Shown: in pieces, positions 32,870 through 43,559 of the stretch | Position numbering within the stretch: position 1 is the stretch's first letter | Layout of the letters: each line of letters opens with the position of its first letter | From: Bryum argenteum | Lineage: Eukaryota > Streptophyta > Bryopsida > Bryales > Bryaceae | DNA length: 64,000 bases | NCBI GenBank assembly: GCA_037043015.1 | Contig: CM073323.1 | Location: 15,579,258-15,643,257, forward strand | Reading direction: 5' to 3' | Notes under the pieces: generated by a model | Seen by the model: the letters and a program-made list of their open reading frames with translations, nothing else | Told to the model about the DNA's origin: nothing | Databases searched by the model: none | Made by a program: the position numbers and the translations under genes

Positions 32870-33387
32870 AAGAGAAAAAAAAAAAAAAAAAAAAAAGAGA
32901 GAGAGAGAGGTAGTGGTGGTACAAACCACTCGATGTTTGCAACGCACCGCTTGTCTCAGTTGAGGGTAGGGGCCAGGTGATTGATAATACTTTCCCGCCA
33001 TATAAACTCACGATGCACCCAAAACCATGCGTCTTTTTGCTACAACGAGCCCGAAAGGATTCGAACTGGACCAAAGACAATTACAAATGTCCCACATATC
33101 AACCACCCTAGGACTGCATGGCTTGGTGACCACGAAACCACTCAAAACACATTAAAACACCAATGTTTCCACCACACAACCCGTACCACAATCTGACCTA
33201 TGTAGGTTAACTCTAGTCTAGCCTAGCTTCTGCCTTAAATGGTGTTTAGTGTCTATTCCCGAGAGGGGTGAGTAGTTTTGTTCTTTTACCTCTTTGTCCT
33301 GTGGCCATCGAGGTAATGACATTACGAACAGACACTGTATTCACGCCAATCTTCAATTGAAGGTTGGAGTTCTTATATATATATATA
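32870..33387. other. 3' tail of the retrotransposon and flank
   Basis: A 20-base A run then (GA)n lies at about 32877-32907 and may be the element's 3' end. Beyond it the same C/A-rich style continues for a while, so the element could extend to about 33390, where a TATATA run lies next to the duplicated block. On the minus strand near 33050 a word CAGTTCGAATCC resembles a pol III B box, with no tRNA fold around it. Confidence 0.4.
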
Positions 33388-33624
33388 CAATTTAATGTGT
33401 GCAAAGAATTAAATAGATGAAGTCATGCATTAATATTTAAATCTAATAACTTTTTGTCTGATAAAAGTGAGAATTTTGATGTCTTAAGTAATCCAAGCAT
33501 TCACAAGTGAAATTAAGTGCCAAAACTATCAATTTATGATTCTCAAAGTAATGAGTGTTTCTCAAGCAGTGGGTGTTTTTACTTAAAGAAACAACCTACG
33601 TAAAAACTTCAAGTCAATTTTAAC

Positions 33625-33661
<37 letters not shown>

Positions 33662-33945
33662 ACATAAGAACTTCAAGTCTACTTTGAAGAAGAGAAAATG
33701 AACCATGCAATAACTTAGTCATTTTTGTGCATGTATTGTTTCCTATTACACTTGTTTTGCTAATCAGAATAATTTCCTTCCACGTTCATTTAAGAGTTCA
33801 TCCTTCAATCTTCAACCAACCTATTGATAAAAATGTTACACTTACCAGCAAAGGATTCATAGAATATTCAATCAATCTTTTGAAATTTACACAATGCTTT
33901 AGGAGAGGCCCTCAGTAATGTACTGAACATGGAACACTTCGGAAC
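33388..33945. repeat. Copy 2 of a diverged ~560 bp direct duplication
   Basis: This matches 16985-17580 as described there. It is interrupted by a 31-base A run at 33628-33658, at a point where copy 1 has AAAAAAGAAACAACTC, so the run expanded in this copy. Confidence 0.8.
33628..33658. repeat. 31-base A homopolymer
   Basis: An uninterrupted A run inside duplication copy 2. Confidence 0.95.
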
Positions 33946-34147
33946 AGTAATAAGAGTACATGTGCGATGAAAGCGTGCTATAGTCGATTAATGCCAAAAG
34001 CTCAAAGTTTCAATGCAAGTTTACGAAAAGAAACCTCAAAAGCAGTTGAATCACACTGCGATAGATTCTATCAAGGCTAAGTTTCACTGCATGCCTACAA
34101 CAGAATCTCTCTTGAAGCATGTCTACAACAGAAGCTAAGCTGAGCTA

Positions 34148-34810
34148 TCAAGCAAGTTTCACAGCATGTCGACAATAAAAGCTCTCAAGAGTGGCATTAG
34201 CCAGAAACACGGAGATCTGACAATCGGATACTGAAACAGCATGATGGCGAAACAGACCAAGAGCGGTGACAGTGCCGGAGAGCGTGGTGATGGCCACAAC
34301 AGGGAGCCGACCACTCACAATGTTACCAGCAAGGTGCTCATTCACCAACACAGCAGCGGACTCGAGGAACAACAAGACGGACAGATACTCTTCACCTCGG
34401 GACTCAATACGCCCCGCAGGAATCAGAGCTTGCCCCACCGGGGCGCCGTAGTACACCAGCCTCGTCACGCCCTCCGAGTATCGGAAACTGGCTCGATTGG
34501 GATTGTACACTGTCACGTCCAGTAGCAAGGATAAGCTGAGCGAGTCTTCGGCAACGCGCAACGTTTCGAGGTCGATGGCATTGATTTGCACTCTTGGCTC
34601 TTTGGATTTGAAGACTGTGAGCGCTAGTATCACCACGATGAGTACTACTACGAGTAACAGCAAGATGACGAGCTTCCACCTTCGTCTCCTGCGTTGCCGC
34701 TCCTCGTACTCCGACATTGTCAGGCTAAACTCTCCCGGCTTCGAAAACACCCCTGGCTCCATCGTTCTCGAGCTCCGAAACACGGATCCATGGGAGTGCC
34801 TTGACTCCAC
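34148..34810 (-). CDS. LEA_2 (NHL/harpin-induced-like) membrane protein, 5' end uncertain
   Basis: The frame gives about 220 residues. A basic stretch (EERQRRRRRWKLV) precedes one membrane segment (ILLLLVVVLIVVILALTV), then a LEA_2 domain: LDVTVYNPNRASFRYSEGVT, LVYYGAPVGQALIPAG, and the C-terminal SDCQISVFLANATLESF. This is the single-pass layout of NDR1/HIN1-like proteins, which sit in the plasma membrane with roles in stress or defence (family knowledge). Codon 1 of the open frame is GTG. The first ATG is at 34762, and the frame is open a further ~45 bases upstream of 34810 without an ATG, so either translation starts at 34762 or a first exon lies upstream. Stop at 34148. Confidence 0.8.
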   Translation of the reverse strand: MESRHSHGSVFRSSRTMEPGVFSKPGEFSLTMSEYEERQRRRRRWKLVILLLLVVVLIVVILALTVFKSKEPRVQINAIDLETLRVAEDSLSLSLLLDVTVYNPNRASFRYSEGVTRLVYYGAPVGQALIPAGRIESRGEEYLSVLLFLESAAVLVNEHLAGNIVSGRLPVVAITTLSGTVTALGLFRHHAVSVSDCQISVFLANATLESFYCRHAVKLA

Positions 34811-35373
34811 TTCTCCATTGTCCTCATCCTCGTTTGGTGGGGATGACGATTCTCACCACCTTCGCCAGAACGTTGACAAAGCACCTGCACTGTAAAAGTC
34901 AACACTTCATATCATACCTACTATATTACCTTCCCAAAGTACTAACTATCATCATATCATATATAATGACTGACTGTATTGATGAACTCTTTTAAGCTAG
35001 GTTAAAGGAGATGTTCGTCACTTACGAGTGCGGATGTGAATGTCTTAGTAGAGATATTGACCTACTTGTGAGCAGTTACAAGAAAAACCTTGCGGTAATT
35101 CAATGTCCCTACGAAGACAATCGTACTTGTAAGTGAAGAGGTATCAGTAAGAAGTCTACCAAGACATTCGTACTTGTTTATTGAGATACTCCACTTACAA
35201 GTACAACTCACCCACTTGTAAGAGTTGCAGGAAAAGTTTGCGGGGTTCAGGGTTTAAGGTTGTGAGCTTATGGACGGAGAAGAAGTACATTGAGGTGAGA
35301 TAGTGGCTTACTTATGAGCAGCCGAGGCGGATGGAAGGTAGTAACGAGGGGGCTGGATATCGATAACACAACA
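34811..35373. other. Intergenic DNA
   Basis: No gene recognised. A repeated word ACTTGTAAG/CTTACAAGT occurs several times between 35060 and 35220. A missing first exon of the LEA_2 gene could be here. Confidence 0.35.
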
Positions 35374-36769
35374 CTATTGTTTAGACATACCCTTCTGCAG
35401 CTTTGGTCGGATTTTGGGGGAGTCATAGTGCGAGGCCTGGAGCAACACCATCTTGCATGAGTTGGGGTTCAAGGAGGTGGAGTTAAGGCTCCAGAATTGC
35501 GAGTGCGCGAGCCACGGCTTCCATGGTGCTCACACAGCCACCGAAAGGCCTCTTGCGGATGATGAGATCCGACTCGCTCACGCCGTGCCCGTGTGCGTGG
35601 ATGTCGAATAGCAGGCATAATTGCGTGATGGAGGGAGCAAGGAATGGCATGCTCGCTTTTACCATTTCCTGTGCGTGCTCCCACGTCCCGTCTACCACCA
35701 CCAGCGTCCTTGTGGCTGCCTCCTCGCTCACTGCAGCCTCGCAAACTTCCTGCATCGCGAGCAATTGTAACATATCGACATGAACTTTGAACTTGACACT
35801 CGGGAAGAGCTGCATCGTCTTCTTCTGCATCCGGAAAAAGAGACTTCTTCATGTCTGGTAATCAATACGGAAGATTGCAATCTGAGGATTATCCTAAAAC
35901 CCTAAGACCGAAACCCTTGAAATTTCATTCTAGAGGTAATGATGTAAAGTCTTCGCAATTTGGAGACTGCATCATCACCTCCAAACTCAATTTTGTAGAA
36001 AATGCTTTCGCATTTCATAGAAAACTAACAATGTATGGACATTACTAAACAAGTGTCGAATTTTAAATTAGGATTCGCAAAATTTCTTTACCATCACCAC
36101 AATGATGGAATTTAGAGAATCCAAACAACAGCTGCATCCGCAAAGTGACAGAGTTTTTCATGAATGGCAATCAGTCCGGAAGATAGAAATTCTGAGGTTT
36201 GTTCTTGTTGAGCTCGAATTGTACTTCAAACCCTACACCTCTAAACCCTGAAATTTTCTTGATCCTAGAGATGATGATGAAGAGTCTTTGCAAATTGAAC
36301 ACTGCAGCATCTCTCCAACTCCAATTTCCGGCAACGCTAAATATTCATTGCAAAACTAACAAAGTATGAACACCACTAAACATGTGTCCGATTTTGAAAA
36401 ACCACTACAACATCGCCGATAGAATAAAATTCAGAGAGCAGCTATGGTGAGAGGCAATGTTCGGGAACGTACCTGCAGTGATGTATGATTGACTGTCTCG
36501 TGGTAAGTGTGAAGCTAAGTAGCGCCGGGGGCCAGGAAAGAGGAGAAGAGTGTGGCCTTGTTCGGTAAAAATGGAGGAAAAGGGCCAATTCTCCGAGTGG
36601 AGACGGCGACCCACGACGACATGGCAGGGGTGCAGCAGCGCGCCAGCCAGCTTGTGCTTCACCTCGTGCGGATGCTGCAGAATCAGGAGGCGCGCCTGAA
36701 GATGCAGCGGAGGTGAGGGCATGGCATCGCACTCGACGGCTGCCCGCACCCTGCGCACTTCGATTTCAT
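35374..36769 (-). pseudogene. DTW-domain protein (tRNA-uridine aminocarboxypropyltransferase family), probably a pseudogene
   Basis: Two coding blocks on the minus strand. The 5' block (36769 to about 36500) opens with ATG and KCAGCGQPSS (the CxxC pair), then, one frame over, PSPPLHLQARLLILQHPHEV and VVVGRRLHSE with LLLFPG. The 3' block starts after an acceptor at 35749 and gives VVVDGTWEHAQEMVKAS (the DTW signature as DGTW), SDLIIRKRPFGGCVSTMEAV and ALAILEP. A stop follows at once, but the adjacent frame continues with KMVLLQASHYDSPKIRPKLQ to a TAG at 35374, matching the family C-terminus. So two frameshifts are needed, one after the CxxC and one after ILEP. The best donor (36473) is out of phase with the acceptor. 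Intact members add acp groups to tRNA uridines. Confidence 0.75.
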
Positions 36770-38095
36770 CTCATCACCACCCCAATTGAATTCATTTGGA
36801 AGCTTCAAATTCCTCTACACGAGACTGAGACTCGTAGCAGAATGCTCGACACTCCAATAGGGCTCTAGATTGGTGCCACTTTTCACACGAGATTGTAACA
36901 CTCGTCGCAGAATGCGTGACACTCTACTTGTAAGATAACAATTTCTTCTCATTCTTCACACAAGATTGCAAAACGGGATTGTATCATCTACAGAGCACGG
37001 GATCCAATGCAAGGAACCGACTTTGGATCATGGCAAAACGCAAAGTGGGTTCATTTTGAACAAGATACTGTTCAAATTCATTTTTCTAACATGCGTATAT
37101 TCCTTCAAGCCAATTGTAAATGAAATGTGTCAAATTCTCGAACATGTGAAATCTAACATCGAACATAGGATGATAGTAGAAGAGTGTGCAAAGTTATATA
37201 GGGGTGCGGCATACTATGGGATTTTACACTTATTAATCCACTTTGGAACTCATTATGAGCTAAAAATGTATAACAATCATTCGATAACACACAATATTAA
37301 TTTAAGATCAGACATGGCTAAATTCTCAATAAGACTCTTGCACCGAACAGAATTTCTTGACTCAAATAATAGCCTTGAAATGATGGGAATTTCCCAAAAA
37401 TATACGGTCAAAAACCAAACCCCTTACACATGAATGCATGTCATGTCTCCCTTACATCTTGAATGGAATTTTGGTTTCTATCACAAGAACTAGAGCCAAA
37501 GTGGAATCCAACTCAACAAACAAAGTCAAAATTCAACACTGGATGAAAGAGAAACATCTCCTCAAAAAACATTTCTTTTTTAGTATTACAGTACAGGAGG
37601 GCTATTGCAAATCGAATTTCACAAAATTATTGAAATAGAAATTATCCAACTATAAAATAGTTGGAATCCATCTAGGAATCATACTTATGTTAAATAATAT
37701 TATGATGAACTAAAGTGAATTTCACATTGTTAGCTTATAATGGTAAAACTTACCGCATGTTTAGAAACACCAAGAACATAAGCTACCTTCACGAAAATGA
37801 ACGCCATTGTGAGCCGCTTAAACGGCTCAATAGCCTTTAATTGCTAAATCGTGCGTATTTAGAGTGTACATGAAAATAATTGAGATAACTACCTAATTTC
37901 TAGCCTAATGAGGCCGAATCGTTGCAATATAATACCTCATCTAATTTTTAGAGTGCTCAAAGCTCTTATTTATGTTTATATAGTCTATTTTGTAAGTGCA
38001 GCCACTCTAATTCCTTGCTGCAGTATTTATTAGATAGGTTACGTTTAAGTTTCCCTATCCACACTATTTCTACAGACCTCACTAACTGTGCGCAG
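36770..38095. other. Intergenic DNA with one unrecognised open frame
   Basis: A plus-strand frame at 36966-37433 (155 residues; CQILEHVKSNIEHRMIVEEC inside) is the longest here. It has no family motif I know and base composition like the surrounding DNA, so it may be chance. Confidence 0.3.
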
Positions 38096-38260
38096 CCCAT
38101 ACTAATTCCCTCTTGGCCACACTAATTCTTGCCCATACTAATTCCCTCTTGGCCACACTAATTCTTGGCCACACTAATCCCTGGCCACACTATTCAACCT
38201 CCGCCCACACTATACGGGCCGGTTACACTATTTAACATCCGCCCACACTATACGGGCCGG
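38096..38260. repeat. Two adjoining minisatellites with 36- and 38-bp periods
   Basis: CCCATACTAATTCCCTCTTG starts at 38096 and 38132 (period 36). GCCCACACTATACGGGCCGG starts at 38203 and 38241 (period 38). Between them shorter TGGCCACACTA words repeat. All share the motif CCACACTA, so the array probably grew from one short unit. Confidence 0.85.
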
Positions 38261-39251
38261 CGACCGCACTAATTTCCATGGTTCTTCTTCTGTAATAATT
38301 CTGCCGGCCGCCTCACTGATTGAGGTGACCGGGTCTCTAAATTTGAAGATATAAGGAAGAAAATCCTCCCTTCTTAGCATGTTAGTTTCAATTGTAGTTT
38401 CAATTTAGTTTCCATGTAGTTCTCTGTTCCTGTGATCGGTAGAAGTTCAAGGAGCTTTGCGGCAGCCTTGTCGACGGTGTCTTCTTGTCACCGGATCACG
38501 CATCACATTCTGCAGCTCCTCCGGCGCGTGCTTTCGCAAAAGCGGATGAACGCGAATGATGGCGGTTCATTCGATGTGTGACAAATTAGTCTTTGCAAGG
38601 TTGGTGCAATCCCGGTGCATTTGCCCGGTTTCACGATGGAAGGGACGGCCGGAGAAAAGAGCGATCGCTTCGAGTCGTGTGTTTTGCGTATTTCAATCTC
38701 TCATGCTCGTGCGTGCGGCGAGTCGCTCTCTCGTTGTGGTTCTTATATCTCGGAGTCCTGTTTGTCCCGCCCTCCGATCTTTTGCCGGCTCTTCATCGCT
38801 CTCGATTCTTCCCGAGGTGCAATTGCGGCGACGATCAACAGACTCGTGGATCGACGTTGTTCGTGGTGGTCTTTGGCGTGTATGTGGTCGGTCGGATTGA
38901 TTCGGCCGGAAGAGAAGTCGTTGTTGAGTGCGCGGGGTTTGTGAGGCGATCCTGCCAGAGAGTGATGGTGCGGCGACGGACAAGGTGTAGGAAGTCGTGA
39001 CATCTCGAGCTCGCCGGTGTTGTTCTTGTTGGACCAGATCCGGAAGCGCTCGTAGAAGGCTGGTGCTTGAAGGCGAAATTTAATTTTTACTTGTTCATTG
39101 TGTAGATGTAGGAAAATTAGTAAGGTGAGACACAAAAATGATCAAAATCGGAGTTAAAATGAGGAAGTTATGAAGGTTTTTAGTTAGGAAGTTTTTTTTC
39201 TAAACTCTGCTCCCAGTCTGTTTTTCTCAAAACAGTCATCCAATTTTTTTT
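38261..39251. other. GC-richer stretch, no recognised gene
   Basis: Several overlapping frames (up to 135 residues at 38593-39000) are open on both strands because the region is GC-rich. None carries a known motif. It could be the 5' end of a gene whose body was not recognised. Confidence 0.3.
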
Positions 39252-39390
39252 CATCCAGCAGCGCTGTTTTCATCCACAAGCGTTGTTTTCATCCAGAAGC
39301 GTTGTTTTCATCCAGCAGCGCTGTTTTCATCCAGCAGCGCTGTTTTCATCCAGCAGCGCTGTTTTCATCCACAAGCGTTGTTTTCACCCA
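39252..39390. repeat. 19-bp minisatellite, seven to eight copies
   Basis: The unit CATCCAGCAGCGCTGTTTT has exact starts at 39252, 39271, 39290, 39309, 39328, 39347 and 39366, with a degenerate copy at 39385. Variants are CAGCAGCGCTG, CACAAGCGTTG and CAGAAGCGTTG. Because 19 is not a multiple of three, any reading frame cycles through all three frames, giving a 19-residue peptide repeat. Confidence 0.95.
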
Positions 39391-41166
39391 AAGAAGATCA
39401 AGTTTTCATCCAAAGAATGCTTTTCATCCTCCAACATTATTTTCGTCGATCTTTTCAACTCGTTGTGTTGTTATTAATTCCTCGAAAGACGGCGGGAGGA
39501 TTTTTTTAGCTCACAGCCATATATTCATACTAGCTCCAATGGGTTTGCAAATTTTACCACATGTTCTACACTCCATCTCGAACCTAACCTGATTAACTCT
39601 GTCATTGACGTAATGAGGATGAAGAAGTTATGGCTCCCCAAATTTTCATCCAAAATGTTGATTTTTGATATTCATGGGGTTGAGGTGTTAAAAAACTCAT
39701 AAGTTCTAAAGACTGATGGCCCACGCACATGGTAGTGCGAGGGTCGGCTAGGGCCAGGAACCGCCTTGCAGCAAGCTCTTGCTGCAGGGGCGGTAGCTGG
39801 CTGCTCGGCAACCACCCCTACTAGAAATTGATAGCAAAACTAGAATATGGGCTCGCATAAGTAAAAAACGAAAAGTTTCACCAGACGGTGGAAACTACTA
39901 AGCTGGAGTACGAAAAATAAAATATTCTTATATCTAAGGCAAATACTACTTGCAAGTATTTTAAACCACAGGACTTTGAAAATAAGAGAAAATAGATCTA
40001 AAGAGGAATGACATGATTTTAACACTTGCATTAGATAACAAGGTCCATATAAAAAAGATTGATTCATAAAACAAATCACAGGACACTCGCATCTATATGT
40101 CATGATTTACTCAAACTAGAGGAAAGTGGTAGGTAAAGGGATGGGGAAATACAAAGAAATAACGAAGAATAGACAAGGGAAGGGGTGGAGTTGAGGGGGT
40201 TGGGAGTAAGTATTGTCAAGAGGTGGGGGTCATTTTTAGTTTTTGTAGTCTGGGTGATGAGCCCTCGCTCACCCTTGTTTGAGCCCCATGTGCGCGGCCC
40301 ATGGATCGACAGGAGTTACGTGACATGCATTCGTGAGAGTTCAATTGCATGCAACACAGTGTGGCGGCCGTTCCCAATGCTTTTGTTCAAGCTTCGAGGG
40401 CCCCTGTCCAGCGGTAGGTAAGTTCTTCCAGGTGACCTCCTCCGACTATACATCACCGCCTTGACCACCATCGCTATCACACTTTCGATCGATCGTCTTG
40501 GTGAAGGTTTGATATCGATCCAGCCAAGCCTCTGTAAGCAAGTGAGTAGTAGCTCAATTTGTGCTCCATTCTTTACGATCTTAATTGTAACCTGCATTCC
40601 GGAATTCGGTCGAAGGTTGCGTAGATACAGTTCTTGCCGGTGATAGATCGATTCGCGACTTGCGTTGATTCTTGTAAGAGTTCTTTGATCTAAAATCCTA
40701 CGCTCTTCACAATTGCTCTTTTTCATAAATATGTAAAAAGAAATGGTGGCTTAACTGTTTGTCAGACGTTAATTAATTTCATTCCTTGATTGAGCAGCAT
40801 AGGAATCTTCTAATGGTGTGATTTCTAAGAAACGAGATTTAATGATGGAGGTGCTCGCAGCTAGACTTGATGATATTGTGGAAGTTCTAAGTGTATAAGG
40901 TAGACGTTAGAGATCCTCGTAATCGCTAACCATTTGAATCGTGCAGGTTTTTTGGTTCATGCACAATGAAGCGTTTTGGTGAGGAAGAGCTGCACAGAGT
41001 ACAGGTATGCGCGCATTCCTTGATGACTAGATATTTGTAATACATTTGTACAAGCGGTGATTCTTGTGCCTCTGCTTGATTTGACTCTCTTTTTGTAGAG
41101 AAGACAATCTTTTTTGCACGGTTTGAGTTTTAGAGTTACACTATGGTATGGAATCAAGGAATTTAA
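39391..41166. other. Intergenic DNA
   Basis: No recognised coding sequence. A minus-strand frame at 40316-40726 (136 residues) is unsupported. Confidence 0.35.
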
Positions 41167-41238
41167 CCCTTAAACGTCAAGCCCCTCTGAAAATACACTG
41201 GAAACCAAGCCCGAGGGGCATGCTCTGACATTTAAGGG
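41167..41238. mobile_element. 72-bp TTAA-flanked inverted-repeat element
   Basis: Ends are CCCTTAAACGTCA and TGACATTTAAGGG, 12 of 13 bases complementary. A further pair, GCCCCTC and GAGGGGC, lies inside. It is flanked by TTAA at 41163-41166 and 41239-41242. The size suggests an internal-deletion product. It shares end sequence and flank type with the elements at 45748-46671 and 59650-60294. Confidence 0.6.
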
Positions 41239-43559
41239 TTAAGGATAATTGAAATCAAGATTGTCATTGATTATTTCAGAATGTTACAGGTTAATGCCAG
41301 TTGAGTGGAAGTGCATTCTTGTTCGATTTAAGAAGAGAAGAATACTATTTTAAAAGATGGATCGGACACCGACTAATTATTACTCTTTAATATGTTTTGA
41401 TGGAATTTTTTTGTAACATAAATGATTATTTGGTGTTTCTTTCCGATGTTAAATCATAATAGTTTCATTCATTCAACCAAAGTAAAGGATTTTGTTATCT
41501 ATAATTAAATCTGTTTTTTCATTGTTGTGAGAACATGTAATGGAATATAGAATAAATGGAAGGATATTTCCTCCAAAAAGGGATGCAATTGTTTGAATAC
41601 ATAGCATGCATGCATGCAAAATGTTGTTGGATGCAAGACAAAGACACATATTATTGAAAATCGGTGTTTACTAAGTACTTGAATTTCAAGTAAAAGTTTG
41701 TGAATAGTGCGTCTGGGAGCTCATTCTCTATCATATTTTATTGTGAAAAGTTCTCATCTACAAGTTACTCTTACCTTATGGAAACCACACAGTCAAGTAC
41801 TTGCACACGAAGTGAATTTTTTCATGTGCAGGTAATTTTTCAATGAGTAAGACTATGGCGTATAAAAGGAAAAGCTCAACCAAGTGTAGAACTTGTTCAA
41901 CAAGACAAGATCCAAGACTTTTAAGACTTGAACCACAAAACCCAAGACTTGACGAACTTCTACTTAAAGTTTCAATTTATGAAGAGATTCTAGCTACAAA
42001 GAGATCAATGCCAAGTTTTATGATCATGCTTCCAACTAAGAGGCAGTATATGGTTGTTGAACCATCTATAGGAAGTTTCAAGTGAGATCAAATGAGTTTG
42101 TTTGACGCTAAAAGTATGTCATGCAAGCGTAGCAAGTATACTGGTTGAGAGCAACATGGTACCCTTATGACTCAGAACACATCAATCATCAATTAAGAAG
42201 ATTTGCAATGCAAAAAAATTATGTTGTTGCTTTTGATCAGTACCGTGTTGCTGGTGTAGTCGAGTGTCGCTACTGTTGTCGAGTGCTGTTGTTGCGGTTG
42301 AATATGCAATCAAAGTCTTTCATTGACCCGTCTCAATTGTTTCACAACTTTCTCTATGGATCAAGTCGATCATCATTCTCACGATTATTGCTATTAGGAA
42401 TTTATAATTTTCGATTGAATTGAGTAACTTTATTCAACACTTTATTGATTGATGTACAATGGAGTAAAACAGCTTAGATTGGGGTCGAGCTATAATGTCT
42501 TGTTCATCATGCAACGCCTCCTTGCAACCAAGTTGTGCATTCTAAATGAGAATCCAAGCCCCTTCAACACAGAAAGTAACCTTGAAATGGACTTTATGAT
42601 TGTAACTTCACGCCAAAACTTGTGCATAGTTGATAAATTGGAGAATGTAATTTACTATCAGTGAAAGTTGTTCACAAGTGAGAAATCGATAATCCATGAT
42701 GAACAATGGTTGATGGATTGTGGTCATGTATAGCAATAGTCACTAGCCTGTAGCTATGAGAAATGACCAATGGGGCGATATCTACCTCATCACTCCTACG
42801 GCTCGGCAGGTACTACCCGATCGGCTATTTCTCGTAACTACATGGTCCTTTACCATTGCCTAGTCCATAACCAGGTTGAAAGTCTTTACATTACTCCGCA
42901 AACAGATCACACGTACCACGCTTCATAGCAATGTTTGGTTGCAAACAAGAGGTAAGAGGTTTGAATTAAGGAAAAATATCTTTCTTGGACTTTGATTATT
43001 TTTTTTGCTTTTAAAAATACTGAGAGTGTTGTTATACAATTAAAAGAGCCAAAATGTCTTCATATATACAAGTCACTAAACGAGTGAAAATGCAGCATAT
43101 TTGTTTAAATCATCATAAAAAGTGAGACTACAGACCTTATATTACTAACTACATGTGAAATCCTAAACCTCAAAAATTTAAACTCTAAAAATTAATCGTT
43201 TCATTACTAAACCCTAATTACTTGATGCAATGAGACCGTGGCCTAGAACTTAGAGAAACTTGGAAGGCCTTCTACAACAATGCAAATAAATTATCAACAC
43301 ACAAAAAAACCATAGTCACTTTTGCTTGTTTGTGCCAATAATATGAAATTTGTAAGTTGTTTACGTTGTGACTGAATAAGATTGTAGCATGACCAAAAAA
43401 ATTATATTGAAACTTTTGACATTAGAAGTTAATTTGAACTTTCATCACTTCTTATACAACATTTAAAATTACACAGAGAAGTGACATTGCCTCCTCAATG
43501 TCCTAGCTCAAGAGAATTTTTCTCTTAACATGGAAAAACTTCAAACTCTAGAAAGGAGG
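41239..43559. other. Intergenic DNA
   Basis: A frame at 41843-42085 (80 residues, Lys/Arg-rich with KCRTCSTRQDPRLLRLEPQN) looks more protein-like than chance but matches no family I know. The rest is AT-rich without structure. Confidence 0.35.

Larger units (their letters stand above)
20880..32905 (+). mobile_element. ~12 kb non-LTR retrotransposon with APE, RT, RNase H and REL (Dualen/RandI-like)
   Basis: Order on the plus strand: GC-rich leader (about 20880-21241), ORF1 (21242-23431), spacer, then ORF2 with repeat domain, 2A motif, AP endonuclease, reverse transcriptase, RNase H, CCHC knuckle and restriction-enzyme-like endonuclease, ending at 32869 beside a 20-base A run and GA repeats (to about 32905). 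No long terminal repeats are seen. Carrying both APE and REL is the mark of the Dualen/RandI clade (family knowledge from green algae). At 12 kb it is about twice the usual LINE length. ORF2 is broken by several frameshifts and one stop, so this copy should not move by itself. Target-site duplications were not identified, so both ends are approximate. Confidence 0.88.

Noticed and set aside
33040..33120. Possible minus-strand tRNA (word CAGTTCGAATCC and GGGCTCGT)
   Set aside because: Only a B-box-like word is present; no 5' acceptor partner or D and anticodon arms could be folded.
36966..37433. 155-residue open frame as a gene
   Set aside because: No recognisable motif, no support from spacing or composition, and AT-rich DNA of this length yields such frames by chance.
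38593..39000. 135-residue frame in the GC-rich stretch
   Set aside because: Comparable frames are open on the opposite strand at the same place, as expected from composition.
39252..39390. 19-bp array as a CRISPR-like repeat
   Set aside because: The repeats are directly joined without spacers, and the genome is eukaryotic.
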